Shown: positions 21,501 through 34,144, counted from the first letter of the stretch. The stretch: DNA of 64,000 nt from Pseudomonas putida W15Oct28 (GCF_000708715.2 NZ_JENB01000014.1:90826-154825), one strand, 5' to 3'. Notes: generated from the letters alone by a model not told the origin. Translations and numbers: made by a program.

Positions 21501-21646
21501 TTACGCGCTTCTTTGGTATGCGCCAGCTTGAAGTGACGCACCTGCTCGGCGAATGCCGGCGTCGGGGCCATGCCCAACGCCGCCAGGCTCGAGCCTCCAA
21601 GGCCGACGGCGGCGACCTTGAAGAATTGCCGACGGTTGAGGTCCAT
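18578..21646 (-). CDS. fdnG: Formate dehydrogenase-N/O catalytic subunit, selenoprotein (UGA = Sec197)
   Basis: The coding region is 1022 residues, read through an in-frame UGA at 21058-21056. The start at 21646 follows AGGAG. The N-terminus is a twin-arginine signal ([12 protein letters not shown]), so the folded enzyme is exported to the periplasm. A [4Fe-4S] motif follows at Cys51, Cys54, Cys58 and Cys93, and then the active-site context NQARV-Sec-HGPTVA. The long remainder is the molybdopterin oxidoreductase fold with its C-terminal dinucleotide-binding domain. It oxidises formate to CO2. A SECIS hairpin lies just after the UGA, and selA, selB and selC are in the same cluster. An automatic caller would split this gene into 18578-21043 and 21056-21730. 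Confidence 0.95.
21023..21048 (-). promoter_or_regulatory. Bacterial SECIS element of fdnG
   Basis: Starting 7 nt after the UGA, the mRNA can pair CGG with CCG and GGC with GCC, with one bulged U between the two stems and the loop AAGUCUU. An outer CG/CG pair extends the stem beyond an A-A mismatch. The bulged U and the GUCU loop match the SelB-binding E. coli fdhF SECIS. Confidence 0.85.
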
Positions 21647-21905
21647 CGTGCACTCCTGATCAGGTGGTGGACGCACGGAACATGGCCGGCGCCTCTTGGT
21701 AGTCACGGTGACGGTTTTGACGGCCGCCAATGGATAAGACTAGTCAAGAATCAGGAAGGTGCGATGACTTGGGTCAGGGTTGGCGGAGACGGAGCCAGCA
21801 GCGCCCCACCCTCATCCGACATCAGTTTCGGAAATGGACTACATCCATGAGCGACAACCTCTTGCTAGGTTGCCCGGCCGAACAGTCCTCAGGGGTAAAG
21901 CTCGC
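21647..21905. other. Intergenic region between fdnG and the GlcG-like gene
   Basis: These 259 bp hold the upstream region of both divergent genes. The fdnG Shine-Dalgarno AGGAG is at the left end. A minus-strand TTGACT occurs near 21747, but no matching -10 was convincing. No gene was seen. Confidence 0.4.
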
Positions 21906-22382
21906 ATGAATTCGACCGCCGGCCGTGTCAGCCTTTTCTTGTGCTCTGTGTTTTTCGCCGCAAACTCACTGGCAGCAGACGCTCCCACCCCTATCACCGC
22001 CGAAGCCGCTCGCACAATGGCCGCCGCCGCCGAGCGCGCAGCCCGCGCCCAGGGGCATGCCATCGTCATCAGCATCGTCGACAACCATGGCAACCTGAAA
22101 CACTTCCACCGCATGGACGGCACCAGCAGCGGCAGCATCAAGGTGGCGCAGCTCAAAGCCTCGACCTCCGCCCGCTTCCCGCTAGCGTCCAGTTCTCTCG
22201 CAGAACGAAGTGCCTCGCTCCCGGCAAACCCGTACGCATCCCTGCCCGGGTTCACGCTGCTGGGTGGTGGCCTGCCGATCAGGGATGCGAACGGTGAGCA
22301 TATCGGCGGTATTGGTATCAGCGGCGCTACGCCAGAACTGGATGCGCAATTTGCCCAGGCGGCGCTGGATGGAGATGCCTGA
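21906..22382 (+). CDS. GlcG/HbpS family haem-binding protein, secreted
   Basis: The product is 158 aa. I start at the ATG at 21906, which begins a signal peptide of about 25 residues ending SLAAD; upstream in-frame codons give no signal. The mature part is the GlcG/HbpS (DUF336) fold: ITAEAARTMAAAAERAARAQG, then VISIVDNHGNLKHFHRMDG, then GGGLPIRDANGEHIGGIGISG. Members bind haem or small cofactors, and the exact role here is unknown. A bidirectional terminator follows the stop, shared with ssb. Confidence 0.82.
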   Translation: MNSTAGRVSLFLCSVFFAANSLAADAPTPITAEAARTMAAAAERAARAQGHAIVISIVDNHGNLKHFHRMDGTSSGSIKVAQLKASTSARFPLASSSLAERSASLPANPYASLPGFTLLGGGLPIRDANGEHIGGIGISGATPELDAQFAQAALDGDA

Positions 22383-22395
22383 AATCGCGCAAAAA

Positions 22396-22422
22396 AAACC
22401 CAGGGCAACTGCCCTGGGTTTC
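22396..22422. terminator. Bidirectional terminator between the GlcG-like gene and ssb
   Basis: AAACCCAGGGC/GCCCTGGGTTT forms an 11-bp stem with loop AACT. It has A-rich sequence on the left and T-rich on the right, so it can stop transcripts from both sides. Confidence 0.88.
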
Positions 22423-22451
22423 TTGTCCAGCTAGACGCTTACCCGCTCTGA

Positions 22452-23003
22452 TCAGAACGGAATATCGTCATCGAAGCTGTCAAAGTCAGCGGCCGGCTGC
22501 GGCGCAGGCTGCTGCGGCGCTGGGCGCTGAGGGGCCTGTTGCGGGCGCTGGGCCTGCTGACGAGGCGGGGCCTGGTTGTACTGTTGCTGCTGGCCGCCAC
22601 CTTGGTTGAAGTTGCCGCCAGCCTGGTTGTACGGGTCACCGCCTTGCTGCTGGCCCTGAGGACGGCCGCCGAGCAGCTGCATGGTGCCGTTGATGTCGAC
22701 GATGATCTCGGTGGTGTAGCGCTTGATGCCGTCTTTTTCCCACTCGCGGGTCTGCAGCTTGCCTTCGATGTACACCTGCGAACCCTTGCGCAGGTACTCG
22801 CCGGCAATTTCGGCAACCTTGCCGAACAGCGACACACGGTGCCACTCGGTACGCTCGACCTTCTGGCCCGACTGCTTGTCGGTCCACTGCTCGCTGGTGG
22901 CCAGGCTCAGGTTGGTCACGGCGTTACCGTTGGGCAGGTAGCGGACTTCGGGATCCTGGCCACAGGTGCCGACCAGAATGACTTTGTTAACCCCACGGGC
23001 CAT
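22452..23003 (-). CDS. ssb: Single-stranded DNA-binding protein
   Basis: The product is 183 aa. The OB fold spans residues 1-110 ([22 protein letters not shown], then [30 protein letters not shown]). A Gln/Gly/Pro-rich linker follows, and the conserved acidic tip DSFDDDIPF binds partner repair and replication proteins. It lies 9 nt downstream of the yajR-like gene on the same strand, so it may be co-transcribed with it. In E. coli ssb is divergent from uvrA directly; here an exporter gene lies between. Confidence 0.96.
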   Translation of the reverse strand: MARGVNKVILVGTCGQDPEVRYLPNGNAVTNLSLATSEQWTDKQSGQKVERTEWHRVSLFGKVAEIAGEYLRKGSQVYIEGKLQTREWEKDGIKRYTTEIIVDINGTMQLLGGRPQGQQQGGDPYNQAGGNFNQGGGQQQQYNQAPPRQQAQRPQQAPQRPAPQQPAPQPAADFDSFDDDIPF

Positions 23004-23012
23004 AACGTTCTC

Positions 23013-24407
23013 CTAGGCTTCGCACGCCGAAGAGGCCGGGTTCACCAGGCGCTCGAGGGTCGTACGGTCCAAAATTTTCGTATCCAGTTTGATATAGATG
23101 GCGGCTTCTTCAGCTACCACAACCGCGTCGGTCACACCCGGCACGGCCATCAGGCGCTCGGTCAGGCCGGCTTCCCGGACTGCCTCTGGCGTCAGCGGCA
23201 TGCGCAGGCTGGTCACATAGGGCGGCTCGTTCATGCGCAACGCGACGACCAGCCAGATGGCACACAGTACCGCGCAACCGAGGAACACCATGTTCAGCCC
23301 GCCGTGCTGGAACAACCAGCCACCAAGGATTCCTCCCAGAGCAGCGCCAAGGAACTGGCTGGTGGAATAAACCCCCATTGCCGTCCCCTTGCCACCGGCA
23401 GGCGACACCTTGCTGACCAGCGAAGGCAGCGAAGCCTCCAGCAGGTTGAATGCGGTAAAGAATACCACGGTGCCGATCACCAGTCCGCGCAAACCGTCAG
23501 CCCACTGCCAGAAGAACACCTCGACCAGCAACAACACACTGACCGCTCCGGCCAGCACACGTTTCATCTTGCGCTTTTTCTCGCCATAGATGATGAACGG
23601 GACCATTGCAAAAAATGAGATGAACAACGCGGTCAGGTACACCCACCAGTGTTGCTCCTTTGGCAGCCCCCCACGGTCGACGAAGGCCAGGGGCAATGCG
23701 ACGAAGCTGGCCATGAGAATGGCGTGCAGAACGAAAATGCCCACGTCCAGGCGCAGAAGGTCCGGGTGGCGCAGGGTCGGGCCGATGGCCTGGCGCGCCA
23801 CGCCCGACTCGCGGTGCTGCAGGATGCTGTGCGAGTTGGGCACGACAAACGCGACCAACAGGATGCCGACCAGGGCAAGACCCGCCGTGGCCAGGAACAA
23901 TCCTGACAAACCGAAGGCACTTGTCAGCAATGGGCCGACGACCATGGCGACAGCGAACGACAGGCCGATGCTCATGCCGATCATGGCCATGGCCTTGGTC
24001 CGGTGTTGCTCGCGGGTGAGGTCGGACAGCAGCGCCATGACTGCGGCAGAAATCGCCCCGGCGCCCTGCAGGATACGCCCGGCGATCACCCCCCAGATGG
24101 AGTCGGCCTGGGCCGCCAGCACACTGCCCAGGGCAAAGATCACCAGCCCCACGTAGATGACCGGGCGCCGGCCGATACGGTCGGATATCATCCCGAACGG
24201 GATTTGCAGGAACGCCTGGGTCAGGCCATAGGCGCCAATGGCCAGGCCGATCAGCGCGGGTGTGGCGCCGGCCAGGTCCATGCCGTAGGTGGCCAGTACC
24301 GGCAAGACCATGAACATGCCCAGCATACGAAAGGCAAAGACCAGGGCAAGGCCGCCAGCGGCGCGGGTTTCGCCGCCACTCATGCGCTCGTTGTGGGTGT
24401 CGTGCAT
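23013..24407 (-). CDS. MFS transporter with C-terminal YAM domain (YajR-like)
   Basis: The product is 464 aa with 12 membrane segments in residues 15-395. MFS motif A is [11 protein letters not shown], and the family motif [20 protein letters not shown] is at the N-terminus. About 65 residues after the last segment form a small ferredoxin-like domain ([19 protein letters not shown], then [19 protein letters not shown]). This is the arrangement of E. coli YajR and its YAM domain. The substrate is unknown. GAGG precedes the ATG. It is divergent from uvrA and followed by ssb. Confidence 0.88.
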   Translation of the reverse strand: MHDTHNERMSGGETRAAGGLALVFAFRMLGMFMVLPVLATYGMDLAGATPALIGLAIGAYGLTQAFLQIPFGMISDRIGRRPVIYVGLVIFALGSVLAAQADSIWGVIAGRILQGAGAISAAVMALLSDLTREQHRTKAMAMIGMSIGLSFAVAMVVGPLLTSAFGLSGLFLATAGLALVGILLVAFVVPNSHSILQHRESGVARQAIGPTLRHPDLLRLDVGIFVLHAILMASFVALPLAFVDRGGLPKEQHWWVYLTALFISFFAMVPFIIYGEKKRKMKRVLAGAVSVLLLVEVFFWQWADGLRGLVIGTVVFFTAFNLLEASLPSLVSKVSPAGGKGTAMGVYSTSQFLGAALGGILGGWLFQHGGLNMVFLGCAVLCAIWLVVALRMNEPPYVTSLRMPLTPEAVREAGLTERLMAVPGVTDAVVVAEEAAIYIKLDTKILDRTTLERLVNPASSACEA

Positions 24408-24536
24408 GGAATAACCTCGTGTGAACCGGCGGCGATTCTATCAGTCCGACAGCTTGACGGCATCTACGCGACGCTTTGCCGCGTACTGGCAGCGCGCCGT
24501 ATACTTCCTTGTTTATGCCCGCCGAGCGAGGCCGCA

Positions 24537-27371
<2,835 letters not shown>

Positions 27372-27388
27372 GTGTCTCCGCTGCAATG

Positions 27389-27425
27389 AAAAAGCCCCTG
27401 GTACCGTTGGTGCCAGGGGCTTTTT
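27389..27425. terminator. Bidirectional terminator between uvrA and ftnA
   Basis: AAAAAGCCCCTGG pairs with CCAGGGGCTTTTT around an 11-nt loop. The flanking A and T runs let it serve the converging uvrA and ftnA genes. Confidence 0.9.
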
Positions 27426-27443
27426 CTTGAGTCTGTGGATAAC

Positions 27444-27908
27444 TTACATCTGCGACTGCAGGTAGTTTTCCAGGCCGATGGCCTTGATCAGCCCTTGCTG
27501 CTTTTCCAGCCAGTAGGTGTGATCTTCTTCGGTATCCGCCAATTGCGCACGGAGAATGTCACGGCTGATGTAGTCCTTGTGCAGCTCGCACAGCTCGATG
27601 CCTTTGCACAGGGCGCCACGCACCTTGTACTCGAGCTTGAGGTCAGCCTCGATCATTTCCGGCACGGTGCTGCCGACTTCCAGGTCGTCCGCACGCATGT
27701 CAGGGGTGCCTTCGAGCATGAGGATGCGACGCATCAGGGCATCGGCGTGCTGCGTCTCTTCTTCCATCTCGTGGTTGATGCGCTCGTAGAGCTTGGACAG
27801 GCCCCAGTCTTCGTACATGCGCGAATGAATGAAGTACTGGTCGCGTGCCGCCAGTTCGCCCTTCAGCAACGTGACGAGGTAGTTGATTACGTCTGGGTGG
27901 CCTTGCAT
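27444..27908 (-). CDS. ftnA: Bacterial ferritin FtnA (bacterioferritin-like, no haem Met)
   Basis: The product is 154 aa from the ATG at 27908; the longer frame to 27998 has no ribosome binding site. Ferroxidase residues are present: Glu18, Glu51 and His54, plus the later Glu/His set in [10 protein letters not shown]. At position 52, where haem-binding bacterioferritins have Met, this protein has Thr (EEETQHAD). It should therefore store iron without binding haem. This matches P. aeruginosa FtnA (old name BfrA), which is likewise encoded between uvrA and katA. A CTATG/CATAG palindrome lies upstream at 27935-27947. Confidence 0.9.
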   Translation of the reverse strand: MQGHPDVINYLVTLLKGELAARDQYFIHSRMYEDWGLSKLYERINHEMEEETQHADALMRRILMLEGTPDMRADDLEVGSTVPEMIEADLKLEYKVRGALCKGIELCELHKDYISRDILRAQLADTEEDHTYWLEKQQGLIKAIGLENYLQSQM

Positions 27909-28032
27909 CGCCCTGCTTCTCCATGTGAAAACATCTATGCCACATAGTGTGAACCAGCTTTTGCCTGCGGTCACTGAAAAACGCGCAATCAGACGCAAAA
28001 AATCGGTTAAACAGTAGTGATATTCATTGAAA

Positions 28033-28054
28033 AACCGCCCAAATGAGGGCGGTT
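28033..28054 (-). terminator. Terminator of katA
   Basis: AACCGCCC/GGGCGGTT is an 8-bp stem with a 6-nt loop. Read on the minus strand it is followed by a run of T, 18 nt after the katA stop. Confidence 0.88.
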
Positions 28055-28071
28055 CTGCTTATCACTTAGAG

Positions 28072-29511
28072 TCAGGCCAGATTGATGCCCAAGGCCTTTG
28101 CAATCCCTTCGCCATAGGCCGGGTCGGCCTTGAAGAAGTACTGCAATTGGCGCTGAATCACGTCTTCGCTGACACCTGCCATGGTGCCGGCGATGTTGCT
28201 GATCAACAGCGCTTTCTGGTCTTCGCTCATCAGGCGGAACAACGCGCCGGCGTGGCTGAAGTAGTCGGTGTCCTCTCGGTGATCGTAACGGTCTGCCGAA
28301 CCATTCAGGGCCAGTGCGGGCTCAGCATGACGGGGCGACTGCTTCGGTGCCTCAGCGTAGCTGTTGGGCTCATAGTTCGGCGCGCTGCCGTAACTGCCAG
28401 TGGCCATGGAGCCGTCGCGCTGGTAGCTGTTGACTGCGCAGCGTGGCGCATTCACCGGCAAATGCTGGTGGTTGGTGCCCACACGGTAGCGGTGTGCGTC
28501 TGCGTAGGCGAATACACGGCCCTGCAGCATGCGGTCCGGCGACAGGCCAACCCCTGGCACCATGTTGCTCGGCCCGAACGCAGCCTGCTCGACTTCGGCG
28601 AAGTAGTTGAGCGGGTTACGGTTGAGCTCCAGCACGCCCACCTCGATCAGCGGATAGTCCTTCTGCGACCAGGTCTTGGTGACGTCGAAGGGGTTCTCGT
28701 CGCGGCTGGCAGCCTCGGCTTCGCTCATCACCTGAATGCATACGGTCCAACGCGGGTAGTCACCACGTTCAATGGCTTCGAACAGGTCGCGCTGGGCGTA
28801 GTCCGGGTCAGTACCCGCCAGGCGTGCAGCCTCTGCCGGGGCGAGGTTCTTGATACCTTGCTGGGTCTTGAAATGCCATTTGACCCAGGTGCGCTCACCC
28901 TTGGCGTTGATCAGGCTGTAGGTGTGGCTGCCAAAGCCGTGCATATGACGATAGCCGTCCGGAATGCCACGGTCCGAGAACAGTATGGTGACCTGGTGCA
29001 GCGCCTCGGGCGAGTGCGACCAGAAGTCCCACATCATCTGGGCGTTCTTCAGGTTGGATTGCGGATGGCGCTTCTGGGTGTGGATAAAATCCGGGAACTT
29101 CAGCGGGTCGCGAATGAAGAACACTGGCGTGTTGTTACCCACGATGTCCCAGTTGCCTTCCTCGGTGTAGAACTTGACGGCAAAGCCACGCGGATCGCGC
29201 TCGGTGTCTGCAGAACCACGTTCGCCGCCGACAGTGGAGAACCGCAGGAAGGTTTCTGTTTGCTTGCCGATCTGCTCAAACAGCTTGGCGCTGGTGTAGT
29301 GGGTGATATCGCGATTGACGGTAAAGGTGCCGTAGGCGCCCGAGCCCTTGGCGTGCACTCGGCGCTCAGGAATGTTCTCGCGGTTGAAATGGGCAAGCTT
29401 CTCGATCAGGTGGAAGTCGTCGAGCAACAGCGGGCCACGCGGGCCGGCGGAACGGGAGTTCTGGTTGTCGGCTACTGGTGCACCGCTGGCGGTGGTAAGA
29501 ATCTTGCTCAT
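28072..29511 (-). CDS. katA: Monofunctional haem catalase
   Basis: The product is 479 aa. The distal His is in [13 protein letters not shown], the Asn region in [17 protein letters not shown], and the proximal haem Tyr in [14 protein letters not shown]. There is no signal peptide and the length fits the small-subunit catalases. It breaks down hydrogen peroxide in the cytoplasm. Proximity to ftnA fits joint handling of iron and peroxide. A near-consensus Anr/FNR box lies about 86 nt upstream. Confidence 0.96.
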   Translation of the reverse strand: MSKILTTASGAPVADNQNSRSAGPRGPLLLDDFHLIEKLAHFNRENIPERRVHAKGSGAYGTFTVNRDITHYTSAKLFEQIGKQTETFLRFSTVGGERGSADTERDPRGFAVKFYTEEGNWDIVGNNTPVFFIRDPLKFPDFIHTQKRHPQSNLKNAQMMWDFWSHSPEALHQVTILFSDRGIPDGYRHMHGFGSHTYSLINAKGERTWVKWHFKTQQGIKNLAPAEAARLAGTDPDYAQRDLFEAIERGDYPRWTVCIQVMSEAEAASRDENPFDVTKTWSQKDYPLIEVGVLELNRNPLNYFAEVEQAAFGPSNMVPGVGLSPDRMLQGRVFAYADAHRYRVGTNHQHLPVNAPRCAVNSYQRDGSMATGSYGSAPNYEPNSYAEAPKQSPRHAEPALALNGSADRYDHREDTDYFSHAGALFRLMSEDQKALLISNIAGTMAGVSEDVIQRQLQYFFKADPAYGEGIAKALGINLA

Positions 29512-29596
29512 GGGCTCTCCTTATCGATCTTCAAGCGCCGGCTAATCGGCTTGGAGAGAGTATTGACGAGCAAGGTTACCGGTACAAATTCATTAC

Positions 29597-29610
29597 ATGA
29601 CTTGTATCAA
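29597..29610 (-). promoter_or_regulatory. Putative Anr/FNR box upstream of katA
   Basis: On the minus strand the site reads TTGATACAAGTCAT, one base away from TTGAY-N4-RTCAA. It lies about 86 nt before the katA ATG. katA is known to be Anr-controlled in P. aeruginosa; the assignment here is by similarity. Confidence 0.45.
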
Positions 29611-29640
29611 TAGAAATTAACAATATAAGCAGACACAAAA

Positions 29641-29661
29641 AACCGGGCACTAGGCCCGGTT
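29641..29661 (-). terminator. Terminator of the alpha (rpsM-rplQ) operon
   Basis: AACCGGGC/GCCCGGTT is an 8-bp stem with loop ACTAG or its complement, followed on the minus strand by six T. It lies 22 nt after the rplQ stop and ends the ribosomal super-cluster. Confidence 0.9.
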
Positions 29662-29682
29662 CTTTGTAGCAGACAGAACGTC

Positions 29683-30069
29683 TTACTCAGCAGCTTCTAC
29701 AGCACCGCCGACAGGACGATCAACCAGCTCGACGTACGCCATAGGCGCGTTGTCGCCAGCGCGGAAACCGCACTTCAGGATGCGCAGGTAGCCGCCCTGA
29801 CGGGTGGCGTAACGCTTGCCCAGGTCGTTGAACAGTTTGCCAACAGCGGACTTCGAACGGGTACGGTCGAAGGCCAGACGACGGTTAGCAACGCTGTCTT
29901 CCTTGGCCAGGGTGATCAGCGGCTCGGCAACGCGGCGCAGTTCCTTGGCTTTCGGCAGGGTGGTTTTGATCAGCTCGTGCTCGATCAGCGACACTGCCAT
30001 GTTCTGGAACATAGCCTTGCGGTGAGAGCTGGTACGGCTCAGGTGACGTCCACTTTTACGATGACGCAT
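29683..30069 (-). CDS. rplQ: Ribosomal protein bL17
   Basis: The product is 128 aa. The conserved N-terminus [20 protein letters not shown] binds 23S rRNA near the peptide exit tunnel. The C-terminal tail past residue 118 (GGAVEAAE) is short and acidic, as in other pseudomonads. It is the last gene of the alpha operon, 42 nt after rpoA. Confidence 0.98.
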   Translation of the reverse strand: MRHRKSGRHLSRTSSHRKAMFQNMAVSLIEHELIKTTLPKAKELRRVAEPLITLAKEDSVANRRLAFDRTRSKSAVGKLFNDLGKRYATRQGGYLRILKCGFRAGDNAPMAYVELVDRPVGGAVEAAE

Positions 30070-30111
30070 GATTCATTCCTTACCAAACACTACGTTCGGT
30101 GATTACGACGA

Positions 30112-31113
30112 TCAGGCGGTCGCCTTGTCGTCTTTCTTAAGACTTGCAGGCGGCCAGTTGTCGAGGCGCATGCCGAGAGACAGACCACGAGAGGCCAGGA
30201 CGTCCTTGATTTCAGTCAGGGACTTCTTGCCCAGGTTAGGAGTCTTCAACAGCTCTACTTCGGTACGCTGAATCAGGTCGCCGATGTAGTAGATGTTCTC
30301 CGCCTTGAGGCAGTTGGCCGAACGTACAGTCAGTTCCAGGTCGTCAACCGGACGCAGCAGGATCGGATCGATCTCGTCTTCCTGCTCGACTACGACGGGC
30401 TCACTGTCACCTTTGAGGTCGACGAACGCGGCCAGCTGCTGTTGCAGGATGGTCGCAGCGCGGCGGATAGCCTCTTCAGGATCCAGGGTACCGTTGGTTT
30501 CCAGATCAATGACCAGCTTGTCCAAGTTGGTACGCTGTTCAACACGGGCGTTTTCGACCACATAGGCGATACGACGCACCGGGCTGAACGAAGCGTCCAA
30601 CTGCAGACGGCCAATGCTACGGCTTTCGTCTTCGTCGGTTTGACGGGAGTCAGCCGGCTCGTAACCGCGACCACGAGCTACAGTGAGCTTCATGTTCAGG
30701 GCGCCATTCGACGCCAGGTTCGCGATTACGTGATCGGGGTTGACGATCTCGACATCGTGATCCAGCTGAATATCGGCAGCGGTAACCACCCCCGAACCCT
30801 TTTTCGACAAGGTCAGCGTAACTTCGTCACGACCGTGCAGTTTGATAGCCAGGCCTTTCAGGTTCAACAGGATTTCAATTACGTCTTCCTGTACACCTTC
30901 GATCGCGGAGTACTCGTGGAGTACGCCATCGATCTCGGCCTCGACTACTGCACAGCCAGGCATGGAGGACAACAGGATGCGGCGCAGCGCGTTGCCCAGG
31001 GTATGGCCGAAACCACGCTCGAGAGGCTCGAGCGTAATCTTGGCGCGGGTCGGACTGACTACCTGCACATCAATGTGGCGGGGAGTCAGGAACTCATTTA
31101 CCGAAATCTGCAT
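30112..31113 (-). CDS. rpoA: RNA polymerase alpha subunit
   Basis: The product is 333 aa. The N-terminal domain (1-235) carries the dimer and beta-binding surfaces, with [26 protein letters not shown] intact. After an acidic linker, the C-terminal domain (about 250-320) contains the DNA- and activator-contact region [17 protein letters not shown] and [21 protein letters not shown]. It follows rpsD by 22 nt. Together with rpoB and rpoC, also in this window, it forms core polymerase. Confidence 0.99.
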
Positions 31114-31135
31114 GGATGCACCTATTTTCTAGCCC

Positions 31136-31756
31136 TTACTTGGAGTAGAGCTCGACAATCAGGTTTTCGTTGATGTCGGCAGACAGGTCGCTGCGAGCAG
31201 GAACGTTCTTGAAAACGCCCGACTTTTTAGCAGCATCCACGTCAACCCACTCAACGCGGCCACGCTGGGCGCACAGTTCAAGGGCTTGAACAATGCGCAG
31301 CTGGGCCAGCGACTTCTCGCGGACCGCGACCACGTCACCCGGACGAACTTGGTAGGATGGAATGTTTACAGTCTTACCGTTGACGCTGATCGCTTTGTGC
31401 GAAACCAGCTGACGGGATTCGGAACGAGTCGAACCGAAGCCCATACGGTAGACGACGTTATCCAGACGGCACTCGAGCAGTTGCAGCAGGTTCTCACCAG
31501 TTGCGCCTTTTTTCGAGGCTGCAGCTTGGTAGTAACCGCGGAACTGACGCTCCAGAACACCGTAGATACGACGGACTTTTTGTTTCTCGCGCAGCTGGGT
31601 ACCGTAGTCGGACTGACGGCCACGGCGCTGGCCGTGGATACCTGGGGCTGCTTCGATGTTGCACTTCGATTCCAGAGCGCGAACGCCGCTCTTCAGGAAC
31701 AGATCGGTGCCTTCACGACGAGACAGTTTGCATTTTGGACCAATGTAACGTGCCAT
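31136..31756 (-). CDS. rpsD: Ribosomal protein uS4
   Basis: The product is 206 aa. The S4 RNA-binding domain spans about residues 95-160 ([33 protein letters not shown]). The N-terminal zinc Cys set is absent, as in most proteobacterial S4. It nucleates 30S assembly, and in E. coli it represses its own (alpha) operon by binding the rpsM leader. A hairpin-containing leader precedes rpsM here, but I could not confirm the same pseudoknot. Confidence 0.98.
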   Translation of the reverse strand: MARYIGPKCKLSRREGTDLFLKSGVRALESKCNIEAAPGIHGQRRGRQSDYGTQLREKQKVRRIYGVLERQFRGYYQAAASKKGATGENLLQLLECRLDNVVYRMGFGSTRSESRQLVSHKAISVNGKTVNIPSYQVRPGDVVAVREKSLAQLRIVQALELCAQRGRVEWVDVDAAKKSGVFKNVPARSDLSADINENLIVELYSK

Positions 31757-31771
31757 TCTTCTGTCTCCTGA

Positions 31772-32161
31772 TTACACGCGACGCTTCTTCGGCGGACGGC
31801 ACCCGTTATGCGGGATTGGCGTCACGTCGGTGATGCTGGCGATCTTGTAGCCGCAGCTGTTCAGTGCACGAACGGCGGATTCACGACCCGGACCTGGACC
31901 CTTGACGTTGACGTCGAGGTTCTTCAGGCCGTATTCCAGCGCAGCTTGACCAGCACGTTCAGCAGCAATCTGGGCTGCGAACGGAGTGGATTTGCGCGAA
32001 CCACGGAAACCCGAACCACCGGAGGTCGCCCAGGACAAAGCATTGCCCTGACGGTCGGTGATGGTCACGATGGTGTTGTTGAAAGAAGCGTGGATGTGGG
32101 CGATGCCATCAACCACTGTCTTTTTGACTTTCTTACGAGGACGAGCAGCAGGTTTTGCCAT
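31772..32161 (-). CDS. rpsK: Ribosomal protein uS11
   Basis: The product is 129 aa. The signature [20 protein letters not shown] (about 90-109) and the basic C-terminus [11 protein letters not shown] are typical. It sits on the 30S platform near the Shine-Dalgarno helix. The gap to rpsM is 18 nt and to rpsD 15 nt. Confidence 0.98.
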
Positions 32162-32179
32162 GTCTATATTCCTGGGCGG

Positions 32180-32536
32180 TTACTTGCGGATCGGCTTACG
32201 CGGGCCCTTACGGGTGCGTGCGTTGGTCTTGGTGCGCTGACCGCGAACCGGCAGACCTTTACGATGACGCAGGCCGCGGTAGCAACCCAGGTCCATCAAG
32301 CGTTTGATCTTCATGTTGATGTCACGACGCAGGTCACCTTCGGTGGTGAACTTCGCAACTTCGCCACGCAGGGTTTCGATTTGCTCGTCGCTCAGATCCT
32401 TGATCTTAGCGGCTGGGTTTACACCAGCGTCTGCACAGATCTTCTGTGCAGTTGTGCGACCGACACCATAGATGTAGGTCAGCGAGATAACAGTATGCTT
32501 GTTATCTGGAATGTTGACGCCTGCAATACGGGCCAT
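32180..32536 (-). CDS. rpsM: Ribosomal protein uS13
   Basis: The product is 118 aa, from [21 protein letters not shown] to the lysine/arginine-rich tail [11 protein letters not shown] that contacts P-site t[21 protein letters not shown] is the family signature. It opens the alpha operon, 131 nt downstream of rpmJ, behind a terminator-like hairpin and a sigma70-like promoter. Confidence 0.98.
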
Positions 32537-32595
32537 TCAGTGGGACTCCAATTGACAGCTACCTACGCCCCGGAAGCCAAGAAATAGGGCGCGAG

Positions 32596-32624
32596 ATAAT
32601 ATCGCTGTAGAAACGAATAATCAA
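32596..32624 (-). promoter_or_regulatory. Sigma70-like promoter of the alpha operon
   Basis: TTGATT (32624-32619), a 17-bp spacer and TATTAT (32601-32596). The -35 overlaps the last two bases of the hairpin stem at 32623-32650. The predicted start leaves a leader of about 50 nt before rpsM. Confidence 0.6.
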
Positions 32625-32650
32625 CCCAGCAGCGCACTAGCTGCTGGGTT
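32623..32650 (-). terminator. Terminator-like hairpin between rpmJ and rpsM
   Basis: AACCCAGCAG/CTGCTGGGTT is a perfect 10-bp stem with an 8-nt loop, 18 nt after the rpmJ stop. The downstream minus-strand sequence is only moderately T-rich, so it may attenuate or protect RNA ends rather than stop transcription fully. Confidence 0.6.
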
Positions 32651-32667
32651 TGAAGCAACGATCACAC

Positions 32668-32784
32668 TCAGCCTTGGCGCTGTTTGTGACGCGGTTCTGC
32701 GCTGCAGATCACTCGAACGACGCCTTCGCGACGGATGATCTTGCAGTTACGGCACAGCTTTTTCACCGATGCACGAACTTTCAT
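32668..32784 (-). CDS. rpmJ: Ribosomal protein bL36
   Basis: The product is 38 aa, [20 protein letters not shown] to HKQRQG. It keeps the zinc ribbon Cys11, Cys14, Cys27 and His32, so it is the zinc-containing form. It lies 28 nt after secY, as at the end of the spc operon in other gammaproteobacteria. Confidence 0.97.
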
Positions 32785-32812
32785 TACCGACTCCTCGAAC
32801 CTTAGGGGCGTA

Positions 32813-34144
32813 TCAGCGCAGCAGACCGCTGCCGCCGTAGCCTTTCAGGTTGGCTTTCTTCATCAGGGATTCGTACTGGTGCGAAACGAGGTGCGATTGT
32901 ACTTGGGACATGAAGTCCATCACAACCACTACCACAATCAGCAACGAGGTCCCGCCAAGGTAGAACGGCACATTTGCTGCCACCACCAGGAACTGGGGCA
33001 GAAGGCAGACGGCCATCATGTAAAGAGCACCGAACATGGTCAAACGAGTCAGAACGCCATCAATGTAGCGCGCAGACTGCTCACCAGGACGGATACCCGG
33101 AATAAAGGCACCGGACTTCTTCAGGTTTTCCGCTACGTCTTTCGGGTTGAACATCAACGCTGTGTAGAAGAAGCAGAAGAAAATGATCCCTGCACTAAAC
33201 AGCAGAATGTTCAACGGCTGACCAGGAGCGATCGACTGCGAGATGTCCTGCAGCCAGCCCATACCTTCGGACTGACCGAACCAGGCACCCAGCGAAGCCG
33301 GGAACAGCAAAATGCTGCTCGCGAAAATGGCCGGGATAACCCCCGCCATGTTCACCTTCAGCGGCAAGTGGCTGGTCTGCGCAGCAAAAACCTTGCGGCC
33401 CTGCTGACGCTTGGCGTAGTGAACGGCGATACGACGCTGACCACGCTCAATGAACACCACAAAACCGATAATCGCTACTGCCAGCAAACCGATTGCGACC
33501 AGGGCGAAAATGTTGATATCGCCTGTGCGTGCAGACTCGAAAGACTGCCCGATTGCTCTCGGAAGACCGGCAACGATACCTGCGAAGATCAACATCGAGA
33601 TACCGTTGCCCACACCGCGCTCGGTGATCTGCTCGCCCAGCCACATCATGAACATAGCGCCTGCCACGAACGTGGAGACGGCAACGACATGGAAGCCCAG
33701 GCCCGCAGAAAACGCCACGCCCTGGTTGGCCAGGCCAATGGACATGCCAATGGCTTGAACCAGTGCCAGGATAACGGTGCCGTAGCGGGTGTACTGGCTG
33801 ATCTTGCGACGGCCAGCTTCACCTTCCTTCTTCAACTGCTCCAGTTGCGGGCTGACCGCCGTCATCAGCTGCATGATGATCGATGCCGAAATGTACGGCA
33901 TGATCCCCAGTGCAAAGATGCTCATGCGCTCAAGCGCGCCACCGGAAAACATGTTGAACAAGCTAAGAATGGTCCCCTCATTCTGCCGAAACAGATCCGC
34001 CAGACGGTCCGGATTGATGCCGGGAACCGGGATATGCGCACCTATCCGATAGACGATGATCGCCATGAACAGAAAGCGCAGACGAGCCCAGAGTTCCGAC
34101 ATCCCGCCCTTACCGAGCGAAGAGAGAGCACCTTGCTTAGCCAT
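32813..34144 (-). CDS. secY: Sec translocon channel subunit SecY
   Basis: The product is 443 aa with ten membrane segments. The plug-region and lateral-gate motifs are intact ([23 protein letters not shown]), and the cytoplasmic loop [20 protein letters not shown] lies near 220-240. SecYEG exports unfolded proteins and inserts membrane proteins; secE is at 58717-59085. Its ATG follows the rplO stop with no gap. Confidence 0.98.

Noticed and set aside
24408..24536. LexA (SOS) box before uvrA
   Set aside because: No CTG-N8 to N10-CAG palindrome of the expected type could be found in the 129-bp gap.
24003..24536. N-terminal extension of UvrA by 178 codons
   Set aside because: It would be antisense to the exporter gene; GTG at 24537 with GAGG gives the canonical start.
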